Source: DASXQK01 sp963724385 (GTDB lineage: Bacteria > Pseudomonadota > Alphaproteobacteria > Dongiales > Dongiaceae). From it: 64,000 nt of DNA. The notes under the pieces are model-generated. The model made no database searches. It saw only the letters and a program-made list of their open reading frames with translations, and was not told the origin of the DNA. The stretch covers positions 496,001 through 560,000 of the forward strand of contig CAVRUJ010000002.1 in assembly GCA_963724385.1 (NCBI GenBank), written 5' to 3'. A program made the position numbers and the translations under genes. This document shows, piece after piece, positions 43,011-51,745 of the stretch (within the stretch, counting starts at the first letter, position 1; each line of letters opens with the position of its first letter).

Positions 43011-44645
43011 TTAGCGATCCGGCCCAGGCCAGCCTTGTCCATCGGCCAGGGACGTGAGCGTCAGGCCGCCCGACCATGCCGGTATCTGGCCCGCGTTCTT
43101 TATCGTCCGCGCTGCGAAGGGAAGCGCGGCGATACCAGCCGCCACGGCGCCAGCCAGGGCGATGGCGCCCAGCAGCGGTTCACCCAGGGCCGCAAGATGA
43201 TCCGCATCGATCAGGCAGGACCCCGGATCGAGACGCAGCGACTGATGTGCGCCGGGATTGTAAGCGCAGCCACTGAACACGGACAATTGCGTCGCCCAGC
43301 AGACGGCCTGGAAGCCGACGGCATAGACCAACAGAAATCGAAAGAGAGCGTTGCGCCGCCAGCCCAGCGCGAATGCCAGACTGAGCGGCCCGGCGGCTAC
43401 ATGCAGATACCAGCCTGGTGTTCCAATCGCGTCCGTGCCGGCCGGAGCCTGATCGATCGCGTGGTAAATCAAGCCAGCGAGGAGAGGCGTCGCAAGGAAC
43501 AAAGGCGCCACGCCGGCGGTCGGAAGTTTGGGCAATCGCAACAGCCAAAGACCCAGCGGCAGCGCTGCCAGCAAGAATACCGGCGCCGTGAAGATGCGCG
43601 GCAACATCGCCAAAGTTCGCGTCCCAGCCCAAGCGAAGCTTCCGGCGATAACAGCAAATTGGCGAAGCAGGAAGGCAAGCTCCTGAGCCAGATTGCCGGC
43701 GCTCCAGCGCTCCACCAGCCCTCCTCTCGCCCCGGAATGGAGGAAGTCCCGCGCGCTGAAGAACGAGCCGGTTACCAGGACGTTGCGCAAGTACCACCCG
43801 ATGCCGATCGCCACGGCAATCGCCCCCGCCAGGGCCGCAAAGCCGAAATATCGGCGGTCCTTTGCGCGCCAGCCGGCGAAACCGAGCAAGGCCGCCGTAC
43901 CCAGGCCGATCGGCCAAAAGAACGCCTTAGTCAGGAGGCCCAGGCCGAATGCGATGCCCGATCCGACTGCGGCGCCACGGTCCGGATTTTCGAGGCCTCG
44001 CAGCAGGAAATGCCAGCCGAGACCGATGAACAGCAGGCAAAGCCCGTCATTGCCGAGGCGCGCCATCTCGGGAAAAAATTGAGGGAAGAGAATTGGCCAG
44101 GCCGCGATGAGCAGCCCCGGCCCCGTGCCGCCGCCCATAGCAGCGAACGCGCGCTGCGACGCCCGACAGCCGATCGCGAATCCGGCGAAGGCCATTGTCC
44201 AGGACACCAGCCGCAGGAGAAGAAGGTGGCTTGGCCAGCTCCAGTCCCTGGCCAGCAGGTAGAATGGAGTTAGCAGGGCATAGAAGAGCGGCGGATGTTG
44301 CGCCTCCCAGCTGGGCCCCTCGCCTGGCCGATACGATCGTTCGACCAATTCCTTCAGGTTAGGTGTGGGACCCGCGAAGTAGCGCCGGAAGACGCGCCCG
44401 CCGGAGAGGAAGCTCGGGCCTGGATAGGCTTCGACATCTGCCGAGAGTTTGTCGACCCCAAGGACCGGGACATGGCCAGTATCAGCGAGTTGCTGGATAT
44501 ACGACCAATGGCCGAATTCATCGACGCCCTCGAAGGGCGGCAGGAAGGCGACGTGGGCGATCCCAAGGAGCGCCACCGACAGGAGCAGGAGCCGCGTGGC
44601 CCAAAGGCCATCGCGATCGACCGCTGTTGAAAGGCCTATCGTCAT
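43011..44645 (-). CDS. Multi-pass membrane protein, GT-C/DUF2142-like (paralogue 2)
   Basis: 544 residues from ATG 44645 (MTIGLSTAVDRDGLWATRLLL); a much longer frame reaching 45806 runs antisense to the rpiR gene and is not credible. Same architecture as the downstream paralogue: PPFEGVDEFGHWSYIQQLAD, WEAQHPPLFYALL, FPQFFPEMARLGNDGLCLLF, GLLTKAFFWPIGLG, GWYLH in a late loop and SVFSGCAYNPGA near the C-terminus. It is predicted to be a lipid-linked sugar transferase or glycan-assembly protein in the inner membrane, cotranscribed with paralogue 1. Confidence 0.7.
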   Translation of the reverse strand: MTIGLSTAVDRDGLWATRLLLLSVALLGIAHVAFLPPFEGVDEFGHWSYIQQLADTGHVPVLGVDKLSADVEAYPGPSFLSGGRVFRRYFAGPTPNLKELVERSYRPGEGPSWEAQHPPLFYALLTPFYLLARDWSWPSHLLLLRLVSWTMAFAGFAIGCRASQRAFAAMGGGTGPGLLIAAWPILFPQFFPEMARLGNDGLCLLFIGLGWHFLLRGLENPDRGAAVGSGIAFGLGLLTKAFFWPIGLGTAALLGFAGWRAKDRRYFGFAALAGAIAVAIGIGWYLRNVLVTGSFFSARDFLHSGARGGLVERWSAGNLAQELAFLLRQFAVIAGSFAWAGTRTLAMLPRIFTAPVFLLAALPLGLWLLRLPKLPTAGVAPLFLATPLLAGLIYHAIDQAPAGTDAIGTPGWYLHVAAGPLSLAFALGWRRNALFRFLLVYAVGFQAVCWATQLSVFSGCAYNPGAHQSLRLDPGSCLIDADHLAALGEPLLGAIALAGAVAAGIAALPFAARTIKNAGQIPAWSGGLTLTSLADGQGWPGPDR

Positions 44646-44999
44646 GCTCGATCGTGGCGGGGCATCGGCCCGATTGTCAGGAGGCGGGAGACTAGCCCGG
44701 CCTCGGCCTTTCCATGGTCCAGGATCGGGTCCCTTCCATTCCCTTGCGGCTCGTCGGCAGCACAGCCAACCGCAACGCCAAAGCATGCAGCCGAGATCCA
44801 CGGATGCCCGGCTGCTGCTTCGATCATAGCCGCGGACCCGCCGGCCGAACAGCCACGAGCGACGTGCAGCTGCATCGGAAGCCTTCTGTGGCGGGCTGTC
44901 GGATGCTCGACGGGGAGGCCGACGAGCAATTCCATTCGTTGCGCTTGCCAGAATTTTTGTTTCGCTCGATGATCGCGCGGTTGCGCCGCGGAGACGATC
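44646..44999. other. Intergenic region, 354 bases, divergent promoters
   Basis: Separates the membrane-protein operon (-) from the rpiR gene (+). The only structured signal I see is the regulator promoter and box at 44945-44973. The rest is GC-rich with no convincing gene or RNA. Confidence 0.5.
44945..44973 (+). promoter_or_regulatory. Promoter of the RpiR-type regulator gene with putative operator
   Basis: TTGCCA (44945-44950), a 17-base spacer and GATGAT (44968-44973) make a sigma-70-like promoter 26 bases before the start codon. The spacer is AT-rich and holds AATTTTTGTTTC (44952-44963). Ten of its twelve bases recur at 46036-46047 in the iolB promoter, in the same position relative to the -35 element. 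I infer an operator for the encoded regulator. Confidence 0.5.
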
Positions 45000-45872
45000 A
45001 TGCAGCCGAAGCAGACTTTCGAAGAGCTGAAGCAGGAGATCTCGGCCCAGCACGCCAAGCTGAGCCGGCGCCTGCGCCAGATCGCGGAATTCGCCATCGC
45101 GGAGCCGGACCATACGGCGCTCGAGACCGTCGCTTCCATCGCCGCCAAGGCCGACGTGCCGCCTTCCAGCCTGATCCGTTTCGCCAAGCATTTCGGCTAT
45201 GACGGCTTCACCGACATGCAGCGGGTGTTCCGCTCCCGCCTTATCGACCGGGCCTCCAGCTACAACCAGCGCATCCGGGAATTCCGTTCGGGCCAGCCCG
45301 CCGACATGCGCTCGCCCCTGGGGGTACTGCGCCATTTCATCGAGGCGGATGCGGCCGCCCTCCAGCGTCTCGGCCATGAGACGCGGCCGCAGGATCTCGA
45401 ACGCGCCATGGATCTCTTGGCCGCTGCCGAGGTCGTCGGCATCGTCGCCCAGCGCCGGTCCTTTCCCGTGGCGGCCTATTTCGCCTATGCCCTCAGCCAT
45501 CTCGGGCGCCGCGCCCTGCTCGTCGACGGCGTTGGCGGGATGGCCGGCGAGCAATTGCGGCTGCTGAGCAAGGGCGACGCGGTGATTGCCATCAGCTTCC
45601 CGCCCTACGCCGCCGAGACCCTGGCGATCGTGAACGCGGCGCGCGAACGGGCGCTGAAGGTCGTTGCCATCACCGATTCCGCGCTCAGCCCGCTGGCGCC
45701 CCGGGCCGACGTCTGCTTCGAGATCGAGGAAGCGCAGATTCAGGGCATCCGGTCGCCGACCGCGCCCCTTTGCCTCGCGGTATCGCTGGTGGTCGGCCTC
45801 GGCCAACGTCTCGAGGGAAACGCCAAAGCCGGCGCCCGGCCGCGAGCGAAGCGGAAGGCGGCCCCTCTATAG
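45000..45872 (+). CDS. MurR/RpiR family transcriptional regulator, probable inositol regulator
   Basis: 290 residues. The N-terminal RpiR helix-turn-helix domain (about 1-80) contains ALETVASIAAKADVPPSSLIRFAKHFGYDGFTDMQ, split around the recognition helix. The C-terminal SIS domain (about 125-265) carries AYALSHLGRRALLVDG and GDAVIAISFPPYAAETL and should bind a phosphosugar-like ligand. It directly precedes the iol operon on the same strand, with 265 bases between them, and shares a promoter box with it. It is most likely the IolR-type repressor responding to an inositol catabolite. A basic tail GARPRAKRKA ends the protein. Confidence 0.88.
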   Translation: MQPKQTFEELKQEISAQHAKLSRRLRQIAEFAIAEPDHTALETVASIAAKADVPPSSLIRFAKHFGYDGFTDMQRVFRSRLIDRASSYNQRIREFRSGQPADMRSPLGVLRHFIEADAAALQRLGHETRPQDLERAMDLLAAAEVVGIVAQRRSFPVAAYFAYALSHLGRRALLVDGVGGMAGEQLRLLSKGDAVIAISFPPYAAETLAIVNAARERALKVVAITDSALSPLAPRADVCFEIEEAQIQGIRSPTAPLCLAVSLVVGLGQRLEGNAKAGARPRAKRKAAPL

Positions 45873-45882
45873 GGTGGGCTGC

Positions 45883-45900
45883 ACGGGCCCGCCGGCCCGT
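45883..45900 (+). terminator. Possible terminator hairpin after the regulator gene
   Basis: ACGGGCC (45883-45889) and GGCCCGT (45894-45900) form a 7-bp stem with loop CGCC starting 11 bases after the regulator stop codon. No T-tract follows, so it is at best a weak or factor-assisted terminator. Confidence 0.3.
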
Positions 45901-46024
45901 CCAACGCGCAATCGCCGCTTCGACCAGGGCATTGCCCCGCTACCCGCGATGACGGTCTTGAATCCCTCAACCGGCCGCTCATGACACCCGGTTCGGCGGC
46001 GCGGAATGACCATTCTCTTTTCCA

Positions 46025-46052
46025 TTGCCGAATAAAATTCTTGTTCCATAAT
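46025..46052 (+). promoter_or_regulatory. iol operon promoter with shared regulator box
   Basis: TTGCCG (46025-46030), a 16-base spacer and CATAAT (46047-46052, five of six consensus) lie in an unusually AT-rich stretch, giving a leader of roughly 80 bases before iolB. The spacer contains the palindrome GAATAAAATTC (46030-46040) and the box AATTCTTGTTCC (46036-46047) that recurs in the regulator's own promoter. Confidence 0.5.
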
Positions 46053-46137
46053 CCGAAAAAAACAGAATATATGATCGACATCAAGCCCGGGCCGCTGGGC
46101 CCGACGGCGGCTCCTCGCGGGCAAGGAAGGATAGGCC

Positions 46138-46965
46138 ATGGCCAATCATCTCACCGACAGGCGCGGCGGCTTTCCGACTGGTTTTACCGCCGTCACCCGC
46201 TTCGAGGATCCCGTCGAGGCCACCGGCATCTCCTTCGGCGTGCTCAAGCTCGCTGCCGGCGAGAGCATGAATGTTGAAACAGGACATGAGACCGCCTGGC
46301 TGCTGATGCAGGGCCGGGCAGAGGTGACGGCCGGCAACGCGAGCCGGAGCTTCGAGCGCCGGTCCCTCTTTGACGAGCAGCCGAGCTGCCTCCATGTCGC
46401 CGCCGGCGAGCGCGTTCGCATCGCCGCGGCGGAAGCGAGCGAGTTCACCGTCTACGCGAGCGCCAACCGCGCAGCCTTCGCCAGCCGATTCTACGGTCCC
46501 GAGGATGTGGCCAACGAGCACCGCGGCAAGGGGCAGGTGGACGACGCCTGCTACCGCTTCGTGCGCACCATCTTCGACCGGCGCAACGCCGACCCGGCGG
46601 CCGAACTGGTGCTGGGCGAGGTGATCACGTTTCCCGGTCGCTGGTCCAGCTATCCGCCCCATCACCATGCCCAGCCGGAAATCTACCACTACCGGTTCAC
46701 GCGCCCCGAAGGGTACGGCCACGCCGAGCTGGGCGAGCAGGTGTTCAAACTGCGCGCCTTCGACACCATCCGCATCCCGGCCGGGCTCGACCATGCCCAA
46801 TGCGCTGCACCCGGCTATGGCATGTACTACGCCTGGGTCATCCGCCATCTGCCCCAGAATCCCTACACCGTGCCGGAATTCACCGCCGAACATCGCTGGA
46901 CCATGGAGCCCAATGCCGATTTCTGGCGGCCGAAGAGCGGCGGGCCGGGACGGCGCGGGACGTGA
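46138..46965 (+). CDS. iolB: 5-deoxy-glucuronate isomerase
   Basis: 275 residues, a bicupin. The metal-binding motif YPPHHHAQPEIYHYRF lies near residue 178, followed by DTIRIPAGLDHAQCAAPGYGMYYAWVIRH. It isomerises 5-deoxy-D-glucuronate to 5-dehydro-2-deoxy-D-gluconate in the myo-inositol pathway. It is the first gene of the iol operon; a GGAAGG-type site precedes ATG 46138. Its TGA (46963-46965) overlaps a GTG that may start iolC. Confidence 0.95.
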   Translation: MANHLTDRRGGFPTGFTAVTRFEDPVEATGISFGVLKLAAGESMNVETGHETAWLLMQGRAEVTAGNASRSFERRSLFDEQPSCLHVAAGERVRIAAAEASEFTVYASANRAAFASRFYGPEDVANEHRGKGQVDDACYRFVRTIFDRRNADPAAELVLGEVITFPGRWSSYPPHHHAQPEIYHYRFTRPEGYGHAELGEQVFKLRAFDTIRIPAGLDHAQCAAPGYGMYYAWVIRHLPQNPYTVPEFTAEHRWTMEPNADFWRPKSGGPGRRGT

Positions 46966-47000
46966 GCCGCAAGGCTGCATCCGAAGCGAGCCGCAAGACC

Positions 47001-48947
47001 ATGGCGAAGCCGCTGCTTGACGCCATCACGATCGGACGCGTCTCCGTCGATCTCTACGGCCAGCAGGTCGGAGGGCGCCTCGAAGACATGGCGAGCTTCG
47101 CCAAATATGTCGGCGGCTGCCCCGCCAACATTGCCATCGGGGGCGCGCGCTTGGGCCTGAAGATGGCGCTGTTGAGCCGGGTTGGCGACGAACAGATGGG
47201 CCGCTTCGTGCGCGAGCAGCTGATCCGCGAGGGCGTGGAGGTGAGCGGGCTTGCGACCGACCCGCGACGCCTGACCGCGCTTGCCATCCTCGGCATTCGC
47301 GATTCTGTCAGTTTCCCACTGCTTTTCTACCGCGAGAACTGCGCCGACATGGGCCTGGTCGAGGCCGACATCGACGAGGCCTTCATCGCCTCATCCAGGG
47401 CCGTCGTCGCCACCGGCACCCATTTCACCACGCCGGCGGTCGCCGCCGCCAGCCGCCGGGCCATGACGCTCGCCAAACGCCATGGGCGCCAGGTCGTGCT
47501 CGACATCGACTATCGTCCGGTGCTCTGGGGCCTGGCCGGCCATGGCGAGGGCGAGAACCGCTTCGTCGACAGTGCCAAGGTGACCGCCCGGCTCCAGGGG
47601 ATCGTGCCCGACTGCGACGTCGTGGTCGGAACCGAGGACGAGATCCACATCGCCGGCGGCAGCACGGATATCCAGGCGGCGCTGGCCAGTCTGCGCGAGG
47701 CGACCAGGGCCATCATCGTCTTGAAGCGCGGACCCGAGGGCTGCGTCGTCTTCGACGGCGCGATCCCCAAGCGGATCGAGGACGGCCTCGTCGTCCCCGG
47801 CTTTCCGGTCGAGGTTTACAATGTGCTGGGCGCGGGCGACGGTTTCATGAGTGGGTTCCTGCGCGGGTACCTCCGGGGCGAATCCCTCGCCGAGTCCTGC
47901 CGCTACGCCAACGCCTGCGGTGCGCTGGTGGTCTCGCGCCATGGCTGTTCGCCGGCCTCGCCGACCTGGCCCGAGCTTCGCCGGTTCCTGGATCGGGGCA
48001 GCCCGCACCTGGCCCTCAGGCATGACCGGGATCTCGAGCATGTCCATTGGGCAACGACACGCCGCGGCAGCTGGCCGGAGATCTGCGCGCTCGCCTTCGA
48101 TCACCGGCCGCAGTTCGACGCGCTGGCCGAGCGTCACCATCAACCACCCGAGAAGATCGCCGCCTTCAAGTCTTTGGTCTATCGCGCCGCGAGCCAAGTG
48201 GCCGGCGGCGATCCGGCCTTCGGCATCCTGGTCGACGACCGCTATGGCCAGGGCGTTCTCGACCAGGCCGGCGACGGGAAACACTGGGTCGCCCGGCCCA
48301 TCGAGCAGGCCGCGGCGACGCCGCTTGCCTTCCTGGGCGGTCCCGATGTGGGGCTCACGCTGCGCGAATGGCCCGTGACCCAGACGGTCAAATGCCTGAT
48401 CTACTGGCAGCCCGACGACCCTCCAGCTATCGCCGAGATCCAAAGCCGGCAACTCACGATCCTGGCCCAAGCCTGCCGCGATACCGGCCACGAATTGCTG
48501 CTGGAGTTGATCGCCAACCGCAAGCGGCCGGGCGACGGTCCGGCGACGCTCGAGATGATGCGGCGCGTCTACGCCATGGGCATCAGGCCCGACTGGTGGA
48601 AGCTTGCCGCACCCGAGGCGGAGTCCGACTGGAAGCCGATCGAACGGACGATCCGCTCGGCCGATCCCTACTGCCGCGGCGTTCTGTTGCTGGGCTTCGA
48701 TGCGCCCATCGCCAAGCTCGCAGCCGCGTTCGACTCCGCCGCAGCCCAGCCCATCTGCAAGGGCTTCGCGGTCGGCCGCAGCATTTTCGCCAAGCCGGCG
48801 GAAGACTGGCTGTCCGGCCGCATCGACGATGCCGCGGCCGTCCGGCGCATGGCGAGCGCCTACCGGCGCTTGATCGAGGCCTGGCGGGCAGCGCGCGGCG
48901 CAGCTGCGGAAGCGAATGGCGCGGGCTTACGCAAACGGATCGGGTGA
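47001..48947 (+). CDS. iolC: Bifunctional 5-dehydro-2-deoxygluconokinase / DUF2090 aldolase-like protein
   Basis: 648 residues from ATG 47001 (MAKPLLDAITIGR); GTG 46962, overlapping the iolB stop, is the alternative and would add 13 residues. The N-terminal PfkB kinase (about 1-320) has VGGCPANIAIGGARLG and the ATP/anion-hole signature NVLGAGDGFMSGFLRGY. The C-terminal DUF2090 domain (about 345-640) begins near WPEICALAFDHRPQFDALAE and is TIM-barrel like. The kinase phosphorylates 5-dehydro-2-deoxy-D-gluconate. DUF2090 is thought to supply the following aldolase step, which would explain the absence of iolJ here. Confidence 0.92.
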   Translation: MAKPLLDAITIGRVSVDLYGQQVGGRLEDMASFAKYVGGCPANIAIGGARLGLKMALLSRVGDEQMGRFVREQLIREGVEVSGLATDPRRLTALAILGIRDSVSFPLLFYRENCADMGLVEADIDEAFIASSRAVVATGTHFTTPAVAAASRRAMTLAKRHGRQVVLDIDYRPVLWGLAGHGEGENRFVDSAKVTARLQGIVPDCDVVVGTEDEIHIAGGSTDIQAALASLREATRAIIVLKRGPEGCVVFDGAIPKRIEDGLVVPGFPVEVYNVLGAGDGFMSGFLRGYLRGESLAESCRYANACGALVVSRHGCSPASPTWPELRRFLDRGSPHLALRHDRDLEHVHWATTRRGSWPEICALAFDHRPQFDALAERHHQPPEKIAAFKSLVYRAASQVAGGDPAFGILVDDRYGQGVLDQAGDGKHWVARPIEQAAATPLAFLGGPDVGLTLREWPVTQTVKCLIYWQPDDPPAIAEIQSRQLTILAQACRDTGHELLLELIANRKRPGDGPATLEMMRRVYAMGIRPDWWKLAAPEAESDWKPIERTIRSADPYCRGVLLLGFDAPIAKLAAAFDSAAAQPICKGFAVGRSIFAKPAEDWLSGRIDDAAAVRRMASAYRRLIEAWRAARGAAAEANGAGLRKRIG

Positions 48948-48951
48948 ACCC

Positions 48952-50793
48952 ATGACGCGCATGACCATGGCCCAGGCGCTTCTCCGCCATATGGCGGCCC
49001 AGATGGTCGAGATCGACGGCCGGGAGCAGCCGCTGTTCGCTGGCGTTTTCGCCATTTTCGGCCACGGCAATGTCGCCGGGGTCGGCCAGGCGCTGGCTGA
49101 GATGGGAAACCGCCTGCCCACCTTCCGAGCCCACAACGAGCAGGCCATGGCTCATGCGGCCATCGCCTTTGCCAAGGCCAGCAACCGGCGCCGGATGATG
49201 GCCTGCACCACCTCGGTCGGCCCGGGCGCCACCAACATGGTGACGGCGGCGGCGCTCGCCCATGTCAACCGCCTGCCCGTGCTTATGCTGCCGGGCGATG
49301 TGTTCGCCAGCCGCCGGCCCGATCCCGTGCTCCAACAGGTGGAGAACTTCGCCGATCCAACTATCTCGGCCAACGACTGCTTCCGTCCCGTCGCCCGCTA
49401 TTGGGACCGCATCATGAGGCCGGAACAGCTGCTGGCGAGCCTGCCCCAGGCCATCCGCGTGCTGACCGACCCGGCCGAATGCGGCCCCGTGGTGCTGGCC
49501 CTGCCCCAGGACGTGCAGGCCGAGGCGGCCGAATTCCCCGAGAGCTTCTTCGCGCCGAGGCTGATCCGCCCGCGCCGGCCGGCGCCTGACGTCGAGGAAC
49601 TCGCCGCCGCCGTGCAACGCCTCAAGTCCGCCAAGGCCCCGCTGATCATTTGCGGCGGCGGCGTCCACTACAGCGAGGCCGCGGGCAATCTGGCCGACTT
49701 CGCCGAGCGCCATGGCCTGCCGGTGGCCGAGACCCAGGCCGGCAAGGGCGCGCTGCCTTGGACCCATCGACTCAACATGGGCGCCATCGGCGTCACCGGC
49801 ACCGCGGCGGCGAACGAATTGGCGCGCAACGCCGACTTGGTGCTTGCCGTCGGAAGCCGGCTGCAGGACTTCACCACCGGCTCCCATGCCCTCTGGTCGC
49901 GCGGAGCCGACCTCATCCAGCTCAATGTCGCCGCCTTCGACGCCTTCAAGCAGCGGGCCCAGCCCCTGGTGGCCGATGCCCGCGCCGGGATTGCAGCGCT
50001 CTCCGCCGCGCTCGGGAACTGGCGGGCGCCCGAAAGCTGGACCAAGCGCGCCGAAGCCCTGCGCGCCGATTGGCAGAAGGTCGTCGACCGGGTGACGGCG
50101 CCGCCCGCCGGCAACGCGCTGCCCTCCGATGCCCAGGTCCTGGGCGCGGTCAACCGCAAGGCCGATGTGCGCGACATCATGGTCTCAGCCGCCGGCGGAC
50201 TGCCGGGGGAACTGCACAAGCTCTGGCGCGCCACCGATCCCAAGGGCTATCACCTTGAATACGGCTATTCCTGCATGGGCTACGAGATCGCGGGCGGCAT
50301 GGGGGTCAAGCTCGCCTTCCCCGACCGGCGGGTGATCGTGCTGGTGGGCGACGGCAGCTACCTGATGATGAATTCCGAGATCGCGACGGCGGTGATGATG
50401 GCCCTGAAGCTCGACATCGTCGTCCTCGACAACCGCGGCTTCGGCTGCATCAACCGGCTGCAGCAGTCGGTGGGCGACAGGCCGTTCAACAATCTGCTGG
50501 CCGACGTTCCGGGCGCCGTCCGACAAGCCGACATCGATTTTGCCGGCCATGCCCGCAGCCTCGGCGCCGTGGCCGAGAAGGTCGGCAGCATCGGCGAGCT
50601 GGAAATGGCCCTCGACCGCGCGGCCAAGTCGCCGCAGAGCCACGTCATCGTCATCGATACCGATCCCGCGATTTCGACCCGCGAGGGCGGCGCCTGGTGG
50701 GACGTGCCCGTCGCCGAGGTGGCCGTGCGAGCCGAAACGCAGCAGGCCCACGCCGCCTACGCTGAGACCGTCGCGCGCCGGGATCGCGACTAG
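48952..50793 (+). CDS. iolD: 3D-(3,5/4)-trihydroxycyclohexane-1,2-dione hydrolase
   Basis: 613 residues from ATG 48952, 4 bases after iolC. It is a ThDP enzyme: the catalytic glutamate lies in FRAHNEQAMAHAAIAFAKA, and the cofactor motif is VGDGSYLMMNSE to LDNRGFGCINRLQQSV. IolD hydrolytically opens the ring of the dione to 5-deoxy-D-glucuronate, the substrate of IolB. The length and the SIGxTGT-like central region fit IolD rather than acetolactate synthase. Confidence 0.95.
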   Translation: MTRMTMAQALLRHMAAQMVEIDGREQPLFAGVFAIFGHGNVAGVGQALAEMGNRLPTFRAHNEQAMAHAAIAFAKASNRRRMMACTTSVGPGATNMVTAAALAHVNRLPVLMLPGDVFASRRPDPVLQQVENFADPTISANDCFRPVARYWDRIMRPEQLLASLPQAIRVLTDPAECGPVVLALPQDVQAEAAEFPESFFAPRLIRPRRPAPDVEELAAAVQRLKSAKAPLIICGGGVHYSEAAGNLADFAERHGLPVAETQAGKGALPWTHRLNMGAIGVTGTAAANELARNADLVLAVGSRLQDFTTGSHALWSRGADLIQLNVAAFDAFKQRAQPLVADARAGIAALSAALGNWRAPESWTKRAEALRADWQKVVDRVTAPPAGNALPSDAQVLGAVNRKADVRDIMVSAAGGLPGELHKLWRATDPKGYHLEYGYSCMGYEIAGGMGVKLAFPDRRVIVLVGDGSYLMMNSEIATAVMMALKLDIVVLDNRGFGCINRLQQSVGDRPFNNLLADVPGAVRQADIDFAGHARSLGAVAEKVGSIGELEMALDRAAKSPQSHVIVIDTDPAISTREGGAWWDVPVAEVAVRAETQQAHAAYAETVARRDRD

Positions 50794-50838
50794 CACAGGG
50801 CGCACAAGCACTCCGACACCCATCCCAAAGGAACCGTC

Positions 50839-51738
50839 ATGACCGTCAAGCTCGGCATCAACCCAATCGGCTGGACCAACGACTGCATGCATTGGCTGGG
50901 GGATTTCATCCCGCTCGAACAATGCCTGGCCGAAGTGAAACTGGCGGGCTTTTCCGGCGTCGAGCTTGGTCGCAAGTTTCCGCGAGACGCTGCCAAGCTT
51001 GGCCCCCTGCTCAAGGCTCATGGGATATCGCTGGTTTCTGGTTGGTATAGCGCCGAGCTGCTGCGCCGCGAGCCCAAGGAAGAGATCGCCGCCATGGCCG
51101 ATCACCTGAACCTGCTGAAGCGGCTGGGCTCGCCGGTCATGGTGTTTGCCGAGACCACGGGCGAGATCATCAACAATGTCGGTGCGCCGGCTTCGGCGCG
51201 CCCGAAGCTCGGCAGCCTCGGTGAATGGAAGCGCCTCGGCCAGCGCTTCACCGCCGTTGCCGATCACATGCTGGACAAAGGTGTGCGCATGGCGGTGCAC
51301 CACCACATGGGCACCGTGGTCGAGACGGCCGAAGACGTGGACCGGCTGCTGGAGAATTGCGGGCCCTCCGTCGGTCTGCTCCTCGACACCGGCCACATGA
51401 CCTTCGCCGGCGGCGATCCCGTTGCCGTGGCCAGGCGCCACGCCAACCGCATCGTGCACGTCCATTGCAAGGATATCCGGCGCTACGCGCTCGCAGCCTG
51501 CCAGGAGCGCGACGTGAGCTTCTCCCAGGCGGTGCTGCAAGGCCTGTTCACCGCACCGGGCGATGGGATCGTGGACTATCCGGCCCTGTTCAAGATTCTC
51601 GCCGCGGCCGGCTACAAAGGCTGGCTGGTGCAGGAGGCCGAGCAGGACCCGCGCGCCGCCCATCCGCTGACCTACGCGCGCCTGGGCTGCGCCCATATGA
51701 AAAAGCTTTGCGCCGCGGCCAAGCTGAAGCTCGCCTGA
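50839..51738 (+). CDS. iolE: Myo-inosose-2 dehydratase
   Basis: 299 residues of the AP-endonuclease-2/xylose-isomerase-like TIM barrel. It begins VKLGINPIGWTNDCMHWLGDFIPLEQCLAEVKLAGFSGVELG, split by the typical IolE insertion. Metal-site segments include MAVHHHMGTVVET, LLLDTGHMTFAGGD and VHVHCKDIR. IolE dehydrates scyllo-inosose (2-keto-myo-inositol) to the dione used by IolD. It is fourth in the operon, 45 bases after iolD with an AAAGGA site. Confidence 0.95.
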   Translation: MTVKLGINPIGWTNDCMHWLGDFIPLEQCLAEVKLAGFSGVELGRKFPRDAAKLGPLLKAHGISLVSGWYSAELLRREPKEEIAAMADHLNLLKRLGSPVMVFAETTGEIINNVGAPASARPKLGSLGEWKRLGQRFTAVADHMLDKGVRMAVHHHMGTVVETAEDVDRLLENCGPSVGLLLDTGHMTFAGGDPVAVARRHANRIVHVHCKDIRRYALAACQERDVSFSQAVLQGLFTAPGDGIVDYPALFKILAAAGYKGWLVQEAEQDPRAAHPLTYARLGCAHMKKLCAAAKLKLA

Positions 51739-51745
51739 GGGGACC

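Noticed and set aside
43011..45806. A 931-codon open frame on the minus strand covering the membrane protein gene and everything up to 45806
   Set aside because: Only the part from ATG 44645 encodes a membrane protein. The upstream extension is antisense to the well-supported rpiR gene and has shadow-frame composition typical of GC-rich DNA.
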